The position numbers and the translations under genes are program-made. Positions 19,719 to 28,680 of a stretch of DNA of 64,000 bases are shown piece by piece. The notes beneath the pieces are model-generated. The model had not been told where the DNA came from. It saw nothing but the letters and a program-made list of their open reading frames with translations, and ran no database searches. Location: contig CAYURO010000006.1 in the NCBI GenBank assembly GCA_964447285.1, positions 121,439 to 185,438 of the forward strand, in the 5' to 3' direction. This DNA is from CAJBNH01 sp964447285. Its GTDB lineage: Bacteria > Myxococcota_A > UBA9042. Within the stretch, counting starts at the first letter, position 1; each line of letters begins with the position of its first letter.

Positions 19719-21029
19719 ATGGGTGGCAAGGGACTGACACTGCGGGCGAATGTGATGTTGGCGGGGCGGACGGCGGCTGTTGTTGCGGCGACCGGAGCTC
19801 TTCTGCTGGGCGGCTGTGAGGTCGGCGCCGGGGCTGCCGCGGTGGCGGTGGCCGACGGCTGGCCGAACGACACGGCTGCGCGCGACGGCGGCGTGCTGGA
19901 TGCTTGCTGGCAGGACGGCAGCTGGCGTGACAACGCGAACACAAGCGAGCGCCCGCTGGCCCCGACGGGCTGGGGGCTGAAGGCCGTGGGGGGCAGCAAT
20001 CCGTGGGGCGAACCCCTGCCCCCGTGGGTCGACCGGGCGACGCGCGCCAACCTCTCGCGGGTCCATGAGAATCGCAGCGACGATGCGGCGCCCGTGTGGC
20101 CGCATCTGCACGCGGAGGCTGGCTTCGTCTTGGTCGAGCGAGATACCGAGTTGGGGACAGCCGCACTGGCCGGAGACCCGCGGGTGATCGAGCGCGGTGA
20201 GACGACTCGGGTCGGTTGGGGCGTCGAGGCAGACCGGGTGCCGCTGGCGCTGCGGGCGCTGGAGGGAGAGCGCCTGCGTCTGTACGCGGGGACGACGCCG
20301 GTCTGCGAGGCGACCGCAGGGCCGCTGGAGCTGCAGACACGCTTCGCGACGCCTTGGTACGACGCGGAAGAGGGCGTGGTTCCGCTGGACGACGGCGAGC
20401 TTGCGGTTTGGGCTTGGGGTCACGAGCTGTCGCAGCCGATGCTGGTCGTGGGCCTGCGCGACGTGAGGGGCGACTGCGCGGCAGCAACGTGGGCCCGCAG
20501 CGCTTCCCTGCCCGAGCCGACGATTGCCCAGGCGCGTGAGCCGGTCGGCGCGGAAGAAGAGGCCTGGGTCAACGAGGTGATGCGACGCACGCGGGCGCTG
20601 CCAGAGTGGCGCGACACCCAGAACGACTACCGTCAGGCGCAGACAGACCCGGAACAGCGCGTTTTCTTTCGGGAGATCTATCCGAAGCAGCTGCCGAAGC
20701 GCTGGGACGAGCTGGAGGCGGCCCAAGTGACGGTAGTGCGCGGTGCAGGAGAGGCTTGGGTGCTGGTGTCGATGACGGTGGGCGCGGGCTGCGGCGAATT
20801 CGGCGGCAGCGTCGAGACCCTGTGGCGGGTGGTGCCCGGGGCCAACCCCAAGCGCCCGCTGATCCTTCCGCGCGGTGTCGGCGGCTGGCTTGGTCTCGAC
20901 CTGCTGGGCGGGGCCGACGTGGACGGCGATGGCGAGTGGGAGCTGCTGCTGCCCTCGGGCCTGCTGCGCGGCACCCTGGATGGCGTGGACCAGATCGAGG
21001 TTCCGCAGGAGTTCGAGTGTCCGTGCTGA
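19719..21029 (+). CDS. Predicted lipoprotein of unknown function
   Basis: 436 residues. The ATG at 19719 follows CTGGAGG. A signal peptide of about 32 residues ends in LLLGGC (Cys33). The mature part has no recognised domain; it is acidic, with a VDGDGEWELLLPSG stretch near the end that resembles the Asp-rich repeat of FG-GAP or VCBS-type propeller proteins, but only one copy is clear. It ends in two Cys. The MFS gene follows 91 bases downstream on the same strand and could be co-transcribed. Confidence 0.55.
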   Translation: MGGKGLTLRANVMLAGRTAAVVAATGALLLGGCEVGAGAAAVAVADGWPNDTAARDGGVLDACWQDGSWRDNANTSERPLAPTGWGLKAVGGSNPWGEPLPPWVDRATRANLSRVHENRSDDAAPVWPHLHAEAGFVLVERDTELGTAALAGDPRVIERGETTRVGWGVEADRVPLALRALEGERLRLYAGTTPVCEATAGPLELQTRFATPWYDAEEGVVPLDDGELAVWAWGHELSQPMLVVGLRDVRGDCAAATWARSASLPEPTIAQAREPVGAEEEAWVNEVMRRTRALPEWRDTQNDYRQAQTDPEQRVFFREIYPKQLPKRWDELEAAQVTVVRGAGEAWVLVSMTVGAGCGEFGGSVETLWRVVPGANPKRPLILPRGVGGWLGLDLLGGADVDGDGEWELLLPSGLLRGTLDGVDQIEVPQEFECPC

Positions 21030-21120
21030 CCTCCGGGGGCCGGCCCCACGCCCTGCACGCCGCTTCCCATTCACGGCCCGCAGGTGCAGCATTCGCCGCC
21101 TGCCCTGCCCCGGAGCCCTC

Positions 21121-22338
21121 GTGCCGCCCACTCCCCCGACCCTTGCCACCCGCGTCACCCTCCTTGCCGCCAGCAGCCTGACCGTCATGGCAGGTGCCGC
21201 GATCGCCCCGTCAATGACCGCGCTGCAAGCGGCGTTTGGTGGGGTGAAGCACGGCAATCTGCTGGTTCCCTTGGTGATGACGCTGCCTGCGCTGGTCGTG
21301 GTCATCCTGTCGCCGCTGGTCGGCTTGGCGCTGGACCGTTGGGGTCGCCGTCGGATGCTGCTGGGCTCGTTGCTGATCTACGCCTTGGCCGGTGCCGCGG
21401 GATCCTTGGCCAACTCTCTGACCGAGCTGCTGATCGGCCGCGCGTTGCTGGGTGTGGGCATGGCGGGCGTCATGACCGGCGCCACGACCCTGCTGGCCGA
21501 CTACTTCCGCGGCCCGGCGCGCGACCGCGTCATGGGCGAACAGGGCGCCTTCATGGGTCTGGGCGGCGTCATCTTCCTGCTGTCCGCGGGCGAGCTGGCA
21601 GAGGTGTCGTGGCGCTTGCCGTTCCTGATGTATGGTCTGGGGTTGCCCGTCGTCGTGGCCGGGTGGTTCTTCGTGCGCGAGCCCGCCGTCGAGCCTGAGC
21701 CGGTCGAGGGCGCCCCGGGGAACACGGAACACTCCGCCGGAAAGGCACGCCTGCCTTGGGGTCTGATCCTCGGCATCTACGCCGCGGGGCTGGTGGGACA
21801 CCTGGCGTTCTACTTCGTGCCGGTCAAGCTGGACTTTCTGATTCACCAGCAATTTCAAGGCACACCACGCCTCAGCGGCATCGCCATCGCGGTGATCACG
21901 CTGTCCAGTGCGCTCACGGCCCTCAGCTACGGCTCGCTACAGCGTCGCGCCAGCCATGTCACGATTCTGGCGGCCACTTTCGGCTTGCTGGGCATCGGCT
22001 ACGTGGGCATGGGCCTGGCCACCAGCTACGTGGTGCTGCTGGTCGGCTTGACGGTGGCGGGTGCAGGTCTGGGCATCCTGATCCCCAACCTGAATATCTG
22101 GCTGGTGGGACGCACGCCCGCGGACATGCGCGGCCGCCTGCTGGGGGGCGTGTCGATGGCCGTGTTCCTGGGCCAGTTCCTCAGCCCGTTCATCAGCACG
22201 CCGCTGCAGGACGGCATGGGCATCGCAAGTGGCTTCGTCGCTGCGGGCTGGGTGCTGGTCACCATCGGCGCGGTCGCAGGCATGAGGGCGGTCTCGGACG
22301 CGCGGAAGCGGTCCCGACCGATTCGCCAAGCGGCGTAA
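21121..22338 (+). CDS. Major facilitator superfamily transporter
   Basis: 405 residues from a GTG at 21121, preceded by GGAG at 21113-21116; the open frame upstream of it is unlike the family. Twelve membrane segments are expected. The loop between helices 2 and 3 shows GLALDRWGRRRMLL, the MFS signature, and ALLGVGMAGVMTG is a helix-4 pattern. A central loop of about 30 acidic residues separates the two halves. The substrate cannot be read from sequence; drug or small-molecule efflux is usual for proteins of this size and style. Confidence 0.85.
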   Translation: MPPTPPTLATRVTLLAASSLTVMAGAAIAPSMTALQAAFGGVKHGNLLVPLVMTLPALVVVILSPLVGLALDRWGRRRMLLGSLLIYALAGAAGSLANSLTELLIGRALLGVGMAGVMTGATTLLADYFRGPARDRVMGEQGAFMGLGGVIFLLSAGELAEVSWRLPFLMYGLGLPVVVAGWFFVREPAVEPEPVEGAPGNTEHSAGKARLPWGLILGIYAAGLVGHLAFYFVPVKLDFLIHQQFQGTPRLSGIAIAVITLSSALTALSYGSLQRRASHVTILAATFGLLGIGYVGMGLATSYVVLLVGLTVAGAGLGILIPNLNIWLVGRTPADMRGRLLGGVSMAVFLGQFLSPFISTPLQDGMGIASGFVAAGWVLVTIGAVAGMRAVSDARKRSRPIRQAA

Positions 22339-22356
22339 CAAGTATCGAAGTGTCGG

Positions 22357-24663
22357 CTACTTGCAGCTCGCGCCGCCCGAAGGCGTGGCCGGATGCTGGT
22401 AGCACGGCGTGATGCAATAGTCGCCGGCGGATTGCCACATCTGGCCACCCTTGGGGTCCGCCGGGTCCTTCTTGGCCAGACAGGCGCTGCCACTTTGCTT
22501 GCACGCCGTCAGGACGGGAAGCTTGCCGCCGGCAACCTCGTTGGGCCAGTTCAGTTTGCCGACGTACCACATGTCCAGCGGGTGCAGCTCGACCTGTTGG
22601 AACTCGACCACCTGCGTGCCAAAGACGTAGATGCGCAGGGTCGCGAATGACGTACCGAAGCCGTGGTCATTCCAATAGTGCACGCCAATCGGGTACGTCA
22701 TCGGCTCGGCTTGGGTGCCGGCGGGCTGGGCAAGGTTGAGGTTCTCAGGCCCCGCACCATCGGTGTCATCCAGATCGAGCGTAGGGTCGTCCGGAACACC
22801 GCCGGACATGCTGCCCCAGTTCGGTGCCGGGTTGAGCCAGAAGGTGTCGAAAGGATTGGAGAACCACGGATCGCCGGCGCCGTCGCAGTCCAAGTCGGGG
22901 CCGGTCGCATCCTGATGGGCGAAGTGCAGGTCGACGTCAGAGCCCATGGCCGGTCCGCTGTCGGTCTCGTTCTTGTCCGCAGGCGTGTTCCACAACAGCT
23001 CGACGTGCAGCGAATCGCTGGGCAGCACCAGCACCGTCAGGCACGACTCGACGCAGGACTGCTGGTCGGTGCCGTCGGTGACGACCAGACAAAAGATGTA
23101 TTCTCCCGCGACGTTGGGCGTGAACGTGGGCGTCGGGAACGTGGTGCTGGGCAGGAACGTCTGGGCCGATCCTTCGGGCTGCTGCTGCACCGACCACTTG
23201 TAGCCCTTGATGATGCCGCCGCCGGGAGCCACGGAAGACGTGCCGTCCAAGTGCAGCGTGGTTTGCGGGATGACCTCCTCGCCCTCGGCGATCTCGATCT
23301 TGGCCTGCGGACACGCTTCCTTGACGCCGATCCCCTGCATCACCAAGCTGTGGGGCGCGGCATTCGAGGTCGCGACCAGCGTGGCAACGTCGGGCTTGGC
23401 CACACCCGTCGCATCGTCGATCGGGCTGATCACGTTGGGTTCGTAGGTGACCTGGAACTTGACGGACTGGTTCACCCCAAGCTTGAGCGGCTTGTCCACG
23501 GTGGGGCCCTTGACGGGGTCGAGGCCGGGCATGGTCTCGGCAGCCAGAGTCCAGTCGGGGGTGAAGCTGCCGTTGCTGCCCGCCTTCCAGTCGATGGAGG
23601 TGATCGTCAGGACCTCGGAGCCGCAGCTGCCCACCTCGATGTCCCGGGTGGTGTTGTTGCCGAAGACGACGGCGCCGAAGTTCAGGGTGGCCTCAGGCGT
23701 CAGCTTCAGACACGGCACCTTGGAGTTCGCCGTCAACACCACCGGCACGCCACTGACGGGCGCAGAGGTGTCATTCGAGCGGATCTTCAGCAAACCCGAG
23801 CGCTTCTGACCATCCACGGGCGAGAATCGCACGACCAACGGCCAGCTGCTGCCAGGGGCAAGCTCGCGGGTCGGCTGGAACTCGACCGGCTTGCCGGGCG
23901 CATACACCACGTTGTCGGCGACAAGGTTGAACGCGGGGTCGGCCTCGAACTCGATGCGGTCGATCAACAGGGCCGCGTCGCCCGAATTCGTGATCGTGAC
24001 GGTCGAGGTGTGCTCCGAACCCAGCGGCACGTACGGAAACAGCACATCGGTGGGCGCGACAAGGATCTTGGGCTTGCCCAGTGTGGTCTGGAACGTGATG
24101 CAGAAATCCTGCGTGGCGTACGCGAGGTCACCTGCAAAGTCGATGCACACCTTGCCCTTGCGCGCTGTTCCATCGAAGTGCTTGTATCTAATGCGGAATT
24201 GCTCTTGCGCCACACCGTCTGCCCCGGCCAGACTCGCCGGCACGACCTGGGCCCACTTGCCATCCATGGCGGAGCACTTGGTCTGCCCCTTGCCGTCGTA
24301 GCACTCGAACGCGCGGCTGGTGGCCGTCTCGCTGGGCGACGCGGCCTCGTATTCCAGACGGATCGACTTGATGACCAGCGCGGCGGCGGCAGTCGACCCC
24401 GCGGAGTTCGCGATCGAGAAGTCCAGGTCCATCTGCGCGCCGATGGCCACGGACCCGACCTGCACCTCGACCTTCGCACTGTTGGGCAGCAGCTTTCCCG
24501 TCGCGATCTGGCGCACCTCAGCGGCGGCCTTGCAGTCGAGGTCCTTGGACCCGCTGAGGCACGGCTGGTTCTCGCTGACCTGCGTAGACGTCGTGCCATC
24601 GGAACAGGCTGCGGTCACACTCACGGTCAACGCGAACAGAAACAAGAACTTCCAAAAGGACAT
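22357..24663 (-). CDS. Large lipoprotein with choice-of-anchor-D-like and PKD-like domains
   Basis: 768 residues from the ATG at 24663 (the frame is open further upstream without support). The signal peptide ends in VTAAC (Cys20). Two or three beta-sandwich domains with patterns like PLGSEHTSTVTITNSGDAAL follow; these are ASPM/SPD-2/Hydin or choice-of-anchor-D-like. A PKD-like domain (about 480-560) is marked by CLVVTDG. The C-terminal domain begins HVELLWNTP and contains SDVDLHFAH and YPIGVHYWNDHGFG, a pattern recurrent in surface lipoproteins of this bacterial group. It is probably an outer-membrane or surface structural protein. It lies downstream of the hisD-linked membrane protein on the same strand, after a 114-base gap. 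Confidence 0.65.
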   Translation of the reverse strand: MSFWKFLFLFALTVSVTAACSDGTTSTQVSENQPCLSGSKDLDCKAAAEVRQIATGKLLPNSAKVEVQVGSVAIGAQMDLDFSIANSAGSTAAAALVIKSIRLEYEAASPSETATSRAFECYDGKGQTKCSAMDGKWAQVVPASLAGADGVAQEQFRIRYKHFDGTARKGKVCIDFAGDLAYATQDFCITFQTTLGKPKILVAPTDVLFPYVPLGSEHTSTVTITNSGDAALLIDRIEFEADPAFNLVADNVVYAPGKPVEFQPTRELAPGSSWPLVVRFSPVDGQKRSGLLKIRSNDTSAPVSGVPVVLTANSKVPCLKLTPEATLNFGAVVFGNNTTRDIEVGSCGSEVLTITSIDWKAGSNGSFTPDWTLAAETMPGLDPVKGPTVDKPLKLGVNQSVKFQVTYEPNVISPIDDATGVAKPDVATLVATSNAAPHSLVMQGIGVKEACPQAKIEIAEGEEVIPQTTLHLDGTSSVAPGGGIIKGYKWSVQQQPEGSAQTFLPSTTFPTPTFTPNVAGEYIFCLVVTDGTDQQSCVESCLTVLVLPSDSLHVELLWNTPADKNETDSGPAMGSDVDLHFAHQDATGPDLDCDGAGDPWFSNPFDTFWLNPAPNWGSMSGGVPDDPTLDLDDTDGAGPENLNLAQPAGTQAEPMTYPIGVHYWNDHGFGTSFATLRIYVFGTQVVEFQQVELHPLDMWYVGKLNWPNEVAGGKLPVLTACKQSGSACLAKKDPADPKGGQMWQSAGDYCITPCYQHPATPSGGASCK

Positions 24664-24777
24664 GGTCGGCTCCGAGTGCAGAAACGAACGCGCATCGTGC
24701 GGGACGCCGCGGCGCAAGGCAAGAGAAGACCGCCGCTCGTGGGCAGGGTTGCGGCACTGGCCGGGTCGCCTGCACTG

Positions 24778-25227
24778 TCAGGGAGGCTTGCCAACGACCG
24801 GGGGGTCGAGGACCAGCGGCGGCCGTCCCCACCTCGCTCGCAGCCGGTTCAGCCCCGAAAGCACCCCGGGGCGCACCAGAATCCAGCGCTCCACACGGCG
24901 CTTGCCGGGGCCATCGATCAGCAGCAGGCCCAACAGGATGGTCAGCAGACCCTGCCCCGGCACCCCGGGCAGCGAGAGGAACACGCCCAGCGCGACCACG
25001 AGCACGCCCAACGCGTTCTTGCCCACCAAGAGCGCGAGACGGGCGGGCCGGGAGTAGCCCGCAAAGCTGGGCGCAGGATGTGCGCTGAAATGGTCGGGGG
25101 CCAGGCGGACAAGCACGAGTCCCGTGACCAGCAGGCTGACTGCCAGCAGCACGATGAACAGCGCAAGGCCGACCCAGGGCCCGACACCCTGAATGTGGTA
25201 GAGCCATGGCAGTCCGAGACCGTGCAT
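24778..25227 (-). CDS. Small membrane protein, PGPGW-like
   Basis: 149 residues with a long first helix (about 15-40) and a second hydrophobic region (about 68-105). The segment LSLPGVPGQGLLTILLGLLLID matches the style of the PGPGW putative transmembrane family, in which a Pro/Gly turn joins two helices. The C-terminus is basic and probably cytoplasmic. It starts 20 bases after the hisD stop on the same strand, so it is probably co-transcribed with hisD, though no functional link to histidine synthesis is evident. Confidence 0.5.
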   Translation of the reverse strand: MHGLGLPWLYHIQGVGPWVGLALFIVLLAVSLLVTGLVLVRLAPDHFSAHPAPSFAGYSRPARLALLVGKNALGVLVVALGVFLSLPGVPGQGLLTILLGLLLIDGPGKRRVERWILVRPGVLSGLNRLRARWGRPPLVLDPPVVGKPP

Positions 25228-25247
25228 CGGTGCCTTCTGCCGGGTCG

Positions 25248-26516
25248 TCAGGTCCGGCTGCCGGACGGGTCGCGGTGCTCGGCGGCGCGGGCGTGCGCCT
25301 CGAGCCCCTCGATCCGTGCAAGTGTCGCCGCAGTGCGCGCCAAGCCGGCCGCGGCCCCCGGTAACGCAGCTTGCGTGCTGACGATTTTCACGAACGTATA
25401 GACTGACAGCCCACCGGTGTAGTGGCCGGCGCCCCCGGTCGGCAGCACGTGGCTGGGACCGGTGCAGTAGTCGCCCAGCACCTCAGCTGCGTCACCGCCG
25501 ATGAACAGGCCGCCGTAGGCCGTGCACGCTCGCGCCAGCCCCTCCGCATCTTCGACATGGATCTCCAGGTGTTCCGGGGCCCGCTGGTTGGCCACCGCCA
25601 CCATCGCCGCGCGGTCTGCCACGACCAGAATGCAGCCGTGGTCGGCGATCGAACGGGCTGCCACAGCACGGGTCGGCAGGCGCACCAGCGCCTCTGCCAC
25701 GGCCTGCGAGATCGCTTCGGCCACCGCTGGATCGTCCGTCACGGCAATCGCTTGCGCGTCCGGGTCGTGCTCGGCTTGGGCCAACAAGTCGGCGGCGATC
25801 CGCTGCACATCCGCGCTGCGGTCGGCCAGCACCATCACCTCGGACGGGCCGGCCAACGCGTCGATGCCAACCTGACCGTAAACCTGACGCTTGGCCTCGG
25901 TCACCCAGGCGTTGCCGGGCCCGACGATCAGGTGCACGGGGCGGATCGACTCGGTGCCGTACGCTGCCGCGGCGACAGCCTGAACGCCGCCGATCGGGTG
26001 CACGGTCGTGGCCCCGGCGCGCCAGGCCGCAGCAAGGATATAGCGGTCGGGCAGGCCGCCCTTGGAAGGCGGTGTAAAGACAGCGATCTCGGGCACGCCT
26101 GCCACCCTGGCGATCAGGACCGTCATCAGCACCGTCGACGGCAGCGGATAGCGCCCGCCGGGCACATAGCAGGCGACCCGGTCGATGGGGATGACGCGCT
26201 GGCCAGCGACGACGCCGGGCTCGACCTCGATCGTGAACTCCGCCAGGTGCTTGCGCTGGGCATCGGCGAACGCGGTGATGTTGCGCGCAGCGTGGTCCAG
26301 CGCTTGTTGTTCGGCCGGAGCAAGCTCGTTCCAAGCGGCCTCGAGCACCCGATGCGCGATGGTCAGCTCGTCCAACTGGGCGCCGTCGAGCCGGGAGGTC
26401 CACTCCCGCACGGCCGCATCGCCACGGGAGCGCACGTCGGCGAGGATCTGCGCCACGCGCTGCGGGTCGGCGGAGCTTGCGGTGGCGACGGAGGGAAGAC
26501 GGTCGACGATGCGCAT
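25248..26516 (-). CDS. hisD: Histidinol dehydrogenase
   Basis: 422 residues; performs the last two oxidations, from histidinol to histidine, with NAD and zinc. Family blocks are clear: DRVACYVPGGRYPLPSTVLM, VGPGNAWVTEAKR, GIDALAGPSEVMVLAD, AEHDPDAQA and GPSHVLPTGGAGHYTGGLSV, which include the catalytic and zinc-binding His and Glu residues. I chose the ATG at 26516, giving MRIVDRL as in many HisD. An alternative ATG at 26546 overlaps the stop of the upstream lipoprotein gene in ATGA and would add ten residues; that overlap suggests translational coupling. It is separated from the main his cluster by about 12 kb. Confidence 0.94.
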   Translation of the reverse strand: MRIVDRLPSVATASSADPQRVAQILADVRSRGDAAVREWTSRLDGAQLDELTIAHRVLEAAWNELAPAEQQALDHAARNITAFADAQRKHLAEFTIEVEPGVVAGQRVIPIDRVACYVPGGRYPLPSTVLMTVLIARVAGVPEIAVFTPPSKGGLPDRYILAAAWRAGATTVHPIGGVQAVAAAAYGTESIRPVHLIVGPGNAWVTEAKRQVYGQVGIDALAGPSEVMVLADRSADVQRIAADLLAQAEHDPDAQAIAVTDDPAVAEAISQAVAEALVRLPTRAVAARSIADHGCILVVADRAAMVAVANQRAPEHLEIHVEDAEGLARACTAYGGLFIGGDAAEVLGDYCTGPSHVLPTGGAGHYTGGLSVYTFVKIVSTQAALPGAAAGLARTAATLARIEGLEAHARAAEHRDPSGSRT

Positions 26517-26545
26517 CGGGGTGGGCCCTTGCAAGTGCCTTTGCA

Positions 26546-28576
26546 TCAAGGCGTTTCTTGGTTCATGCCAATCAGGTTCATGCCACCCGGATAGCCATAG
26601 GCCGTCGCGGTGCCAAAGCCGTACACCATGAGGCCAAATTCGCCAGCGCCCTCGAACACGTGGCCGCCCTTGCCGACCTTGACGTAAGCGTACTCCCAGC
26701 TTCCGTCGCCAAACGTCATGAACTCGCCAGCGCCGATAGCGACGCCGTCCGCCTTGACCTCGACACCCTTGGGGCGCACCACCGTCGTCCAGTTGGTGCC
26801 GTAGCCGTCTGCGGTCAGGACGTTGTAGTCGGTGCGGTACTGGAACTTGGGCGGAATGATCATCATCGTCGGGTCGCCAGTGCCTTGGTCGGTCTGCATC
26901 ATCGACACGATGAACTGCACCACCTGGATCTTGCCGGTGGCCTTGATCATGAAGCTCTGCGGAGTCTCGACGCGCACCCACTCGCCGGGGCCGCCGAACG
27001 TCTTGCCATCCAACCCCTTGATCGACGGGGTGGTGGTCACCGTGACGCCAGGCTCGCCGGCCATGACGAACCAGATGTCGGGCTCGATGCCGCGCGGCTT
27101 GGTCTTGACGCAGAACGCCTCGTTGCCCCATGCCTCCAGTGGCATGAGTTGCTCTTCGACGTGCTCGGCGTATCCGGAATCGTAGCCGGCTTGCGACGTG
27201 CCGCCTTCCCAACCCTCGACCAACTCCTCGTGCCCTGCGAACACCGCGATGGGCTTGTCGGCGTCGATGTACGAGCCGGTCAAGTCGTTGCCGCCCTTGA
27301 AGTTCAGCTCGCCGAAGGCCTCCAGATTCAGGACGTCGTGCTGCTTGAGCGTGAAGGTGAAGCTCTGTCCCTTGGCCAGTGCCGGGATCGCGTACTTCGG
27401 CGTGGCTTCGACCTTGCCGGCGACCGTGACCTTGACGATGGTGGTCCCGGTGCTGGCGGCCACGACCGTGAAATAGCCGTGCTGCGCGGGGTTGCCCAAC
27501 ATCGGGGGACCAGACGGGCGCGTGATGGCGAAGTACTTCATGCCCAAGGCATTCATGGGCAGCAACAGCGAGCCGTCATTGCTGGCAGCACCCTCTGCGT
27601 TGAACGGATTGAACTGGAAGGCGACGATCGGCTGGTCCGACTTCACGCGAATGCCCTGCGGCCAGATGCCATTTCCATCGACCGTGAACACCGGCATCTT
27701 GAACTCGGCCGAGGAGCCCGCCTTGACGACCGGATTGGGAATGTTCGGCGTGAAGGGCGCAGGTACGGTGAAGGTCAGGTTTGCATCGTAGATCCCGGGG
27801 TTGGAGACGATGATGCTGTGCGGGATCAGGTCAGGCCGCTTGCTGGAGAACGGGTCGGGGTAGTTGTCGAGGTCAACACTCCAGTACTCGCAGCCGACGT
27901 TCGACGTCACCTTGATGTTCGACTCGCACAGACTGAGGCACTTGCCGCCAAAGCAGGTCGCGCCGCTCTTGCAGTCATAGGGCTCGCCATAGCCAGAGCC
28001 GTCCTCGGCGCAGGTACGGATCAGCTTGGTGTTGCCGGGGACGCACTCAGAGAAGCCGGGCGTACAGACGACGGTGCGGCACTCGCCGGCGGCGCACTGC
28101 TGCGGGGGCTTGCACTTGATGTCGGTCCACGCGTTGCCCGCTTCGTTGCACACGACTTGGGTCGAGTAGCCGTTGCAGCCCTTGTTCTCGCCCGGCGTGC
28201 ACTTGGTCGGGACGACACACTCCCCGGCCTGGCAGATCTCCCCCTCGGCACACTTGGCCTTGAAGATCCACGCCCCCTCGACGCAGTACTTGGCCAAGGT
28301 TGCGTTGTGGCACGCCGACTCGCCGTCCTTGCACGCGCCACCGGGGCCGTCTGTGTCGGTCTTGCTGTCGGTCACGGTGTCGATCGGCGCTGAGACGTCC
28401 GCCAGCACGTCCTCAGGTGCCGTACCGCCGTCGGGCAACGTGGAGTCGCCGAACTGCGCGTCGGGGTTCTGGATCGCATCGGTCACGGCAGTGCCGCCGC
28501 CGGATGGGCTGGGCGAGCTGCACCCGAGGGGCAGAAGAACAACGGCACACGAGATGAGCGAGAGCAAGGTCTTCAT
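26546..28576 (-). CDS. Lipoprotein with Cys-rich modules and IgGFc-binding-like domain
   Basis: 676 residues from the ATG at 28576. The lipobox PLGCS gives Cys19. An Asp/Thr/Ala linker runs to about residue 80. About three Cys-rich modules of the form C-x-G-x-x-C...C...G-x-W...C...C-x-x-G-x-C follow (80-195). A large beta-rich domain starts GCEYWSVDLDNY and runs on with FNPFNAEGAASNDGSLLLP; this is the pattern of the IgGFc-binding N-terminal-type domain common in Myxococcota surface proteins. It is likely surface-exposed, in adhesion or recognition. Oddly, it sits between hisA-IE (104 bases upstream) and hisD (overlapping or 29 bases downstream) on the same strand. Confidence 0.7.
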   Translation of the reverse strand: MKTLLSLISCAVVLLPLGCSSPSPSGGGTAVTDAIQNPDAQFGDSTLPDGGTAPEDVLADVSAPIDTVTDSKTDTDGPGGACKDGESACHNATLAKYCVEGAWIFKAKCAEGEICQAGECVVPTKCTPGENKGCNGYSTQVVCNEAGNAWTDIKCKPPQQCAAGECRTVVCTPGFSECVPGNTKLIRTCAEDGSGYGEPYDCKSGATCFGGKCLSLCESNIKVTSNVGCEYWSVDLDNYPDPFSSKRPDLIPHSIIVSNPGIYDANLTFTVPAPFTPNIPNPVVKAGSSAEFKMPVFTVDGNGIWPQGIRVKSDQPIVAFQFNPFNAEGAASNDGSLLLPMNALGMKYFAITRPSGPPMLGNPAQHGYFTVVAASTGTTIVKVTVAGKVEATPKYAIPALAKGQSFTFTLKQHDVLNLEAFGELNFKGGNDLTGSYIDADKPIAVFAGHEELVEGWEGGTSQAGYDSGYAEHVEEQLMPLEAWGNEAFCVKTKPRGIEPDIWFVMAGEPGVTVTTTPSIKGLDGKTFGGPGEWVRVETPQSFMIKATGKIQVVQFIVSMMQTDQGTGDPTMMIIPPKFQYRTDYNVLTADGYGTNWTTVVRPKGVEVKADGVAIGAGEFMTFGDGSWEYAYVKVGKGGHVFEGAGEFGLMVYGFGTATAYGYPGGMNLIGMNQETP

Positions 28577-28680
28577 TCGCAGCCTTTTCGGGGATTTGGA
28601 GGTCCCCGGTCGACCCCCGGAGCACGTCGCATCTTCCACCCGGCCGGGCTCCGCGGCAACAGGGACCGTCGTTGCGTGGA

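Noticed and set aside
22663..25401. 912-codon plus-strand frame opposite two lipoprotein-region genes
   Set aside because: The opposite strand carries a signal peptide, lipobox and recognisable beta domains. The plus-strand translation is Arg/Gly/His-rich without motifs.
26477..28393. 638-codon plus-strand frame opposite the IgGFc-binding-like lipoprotein
   Set aside because: Shadow of the lipoprotein gene; no ribosome-binding site or domain pattern.
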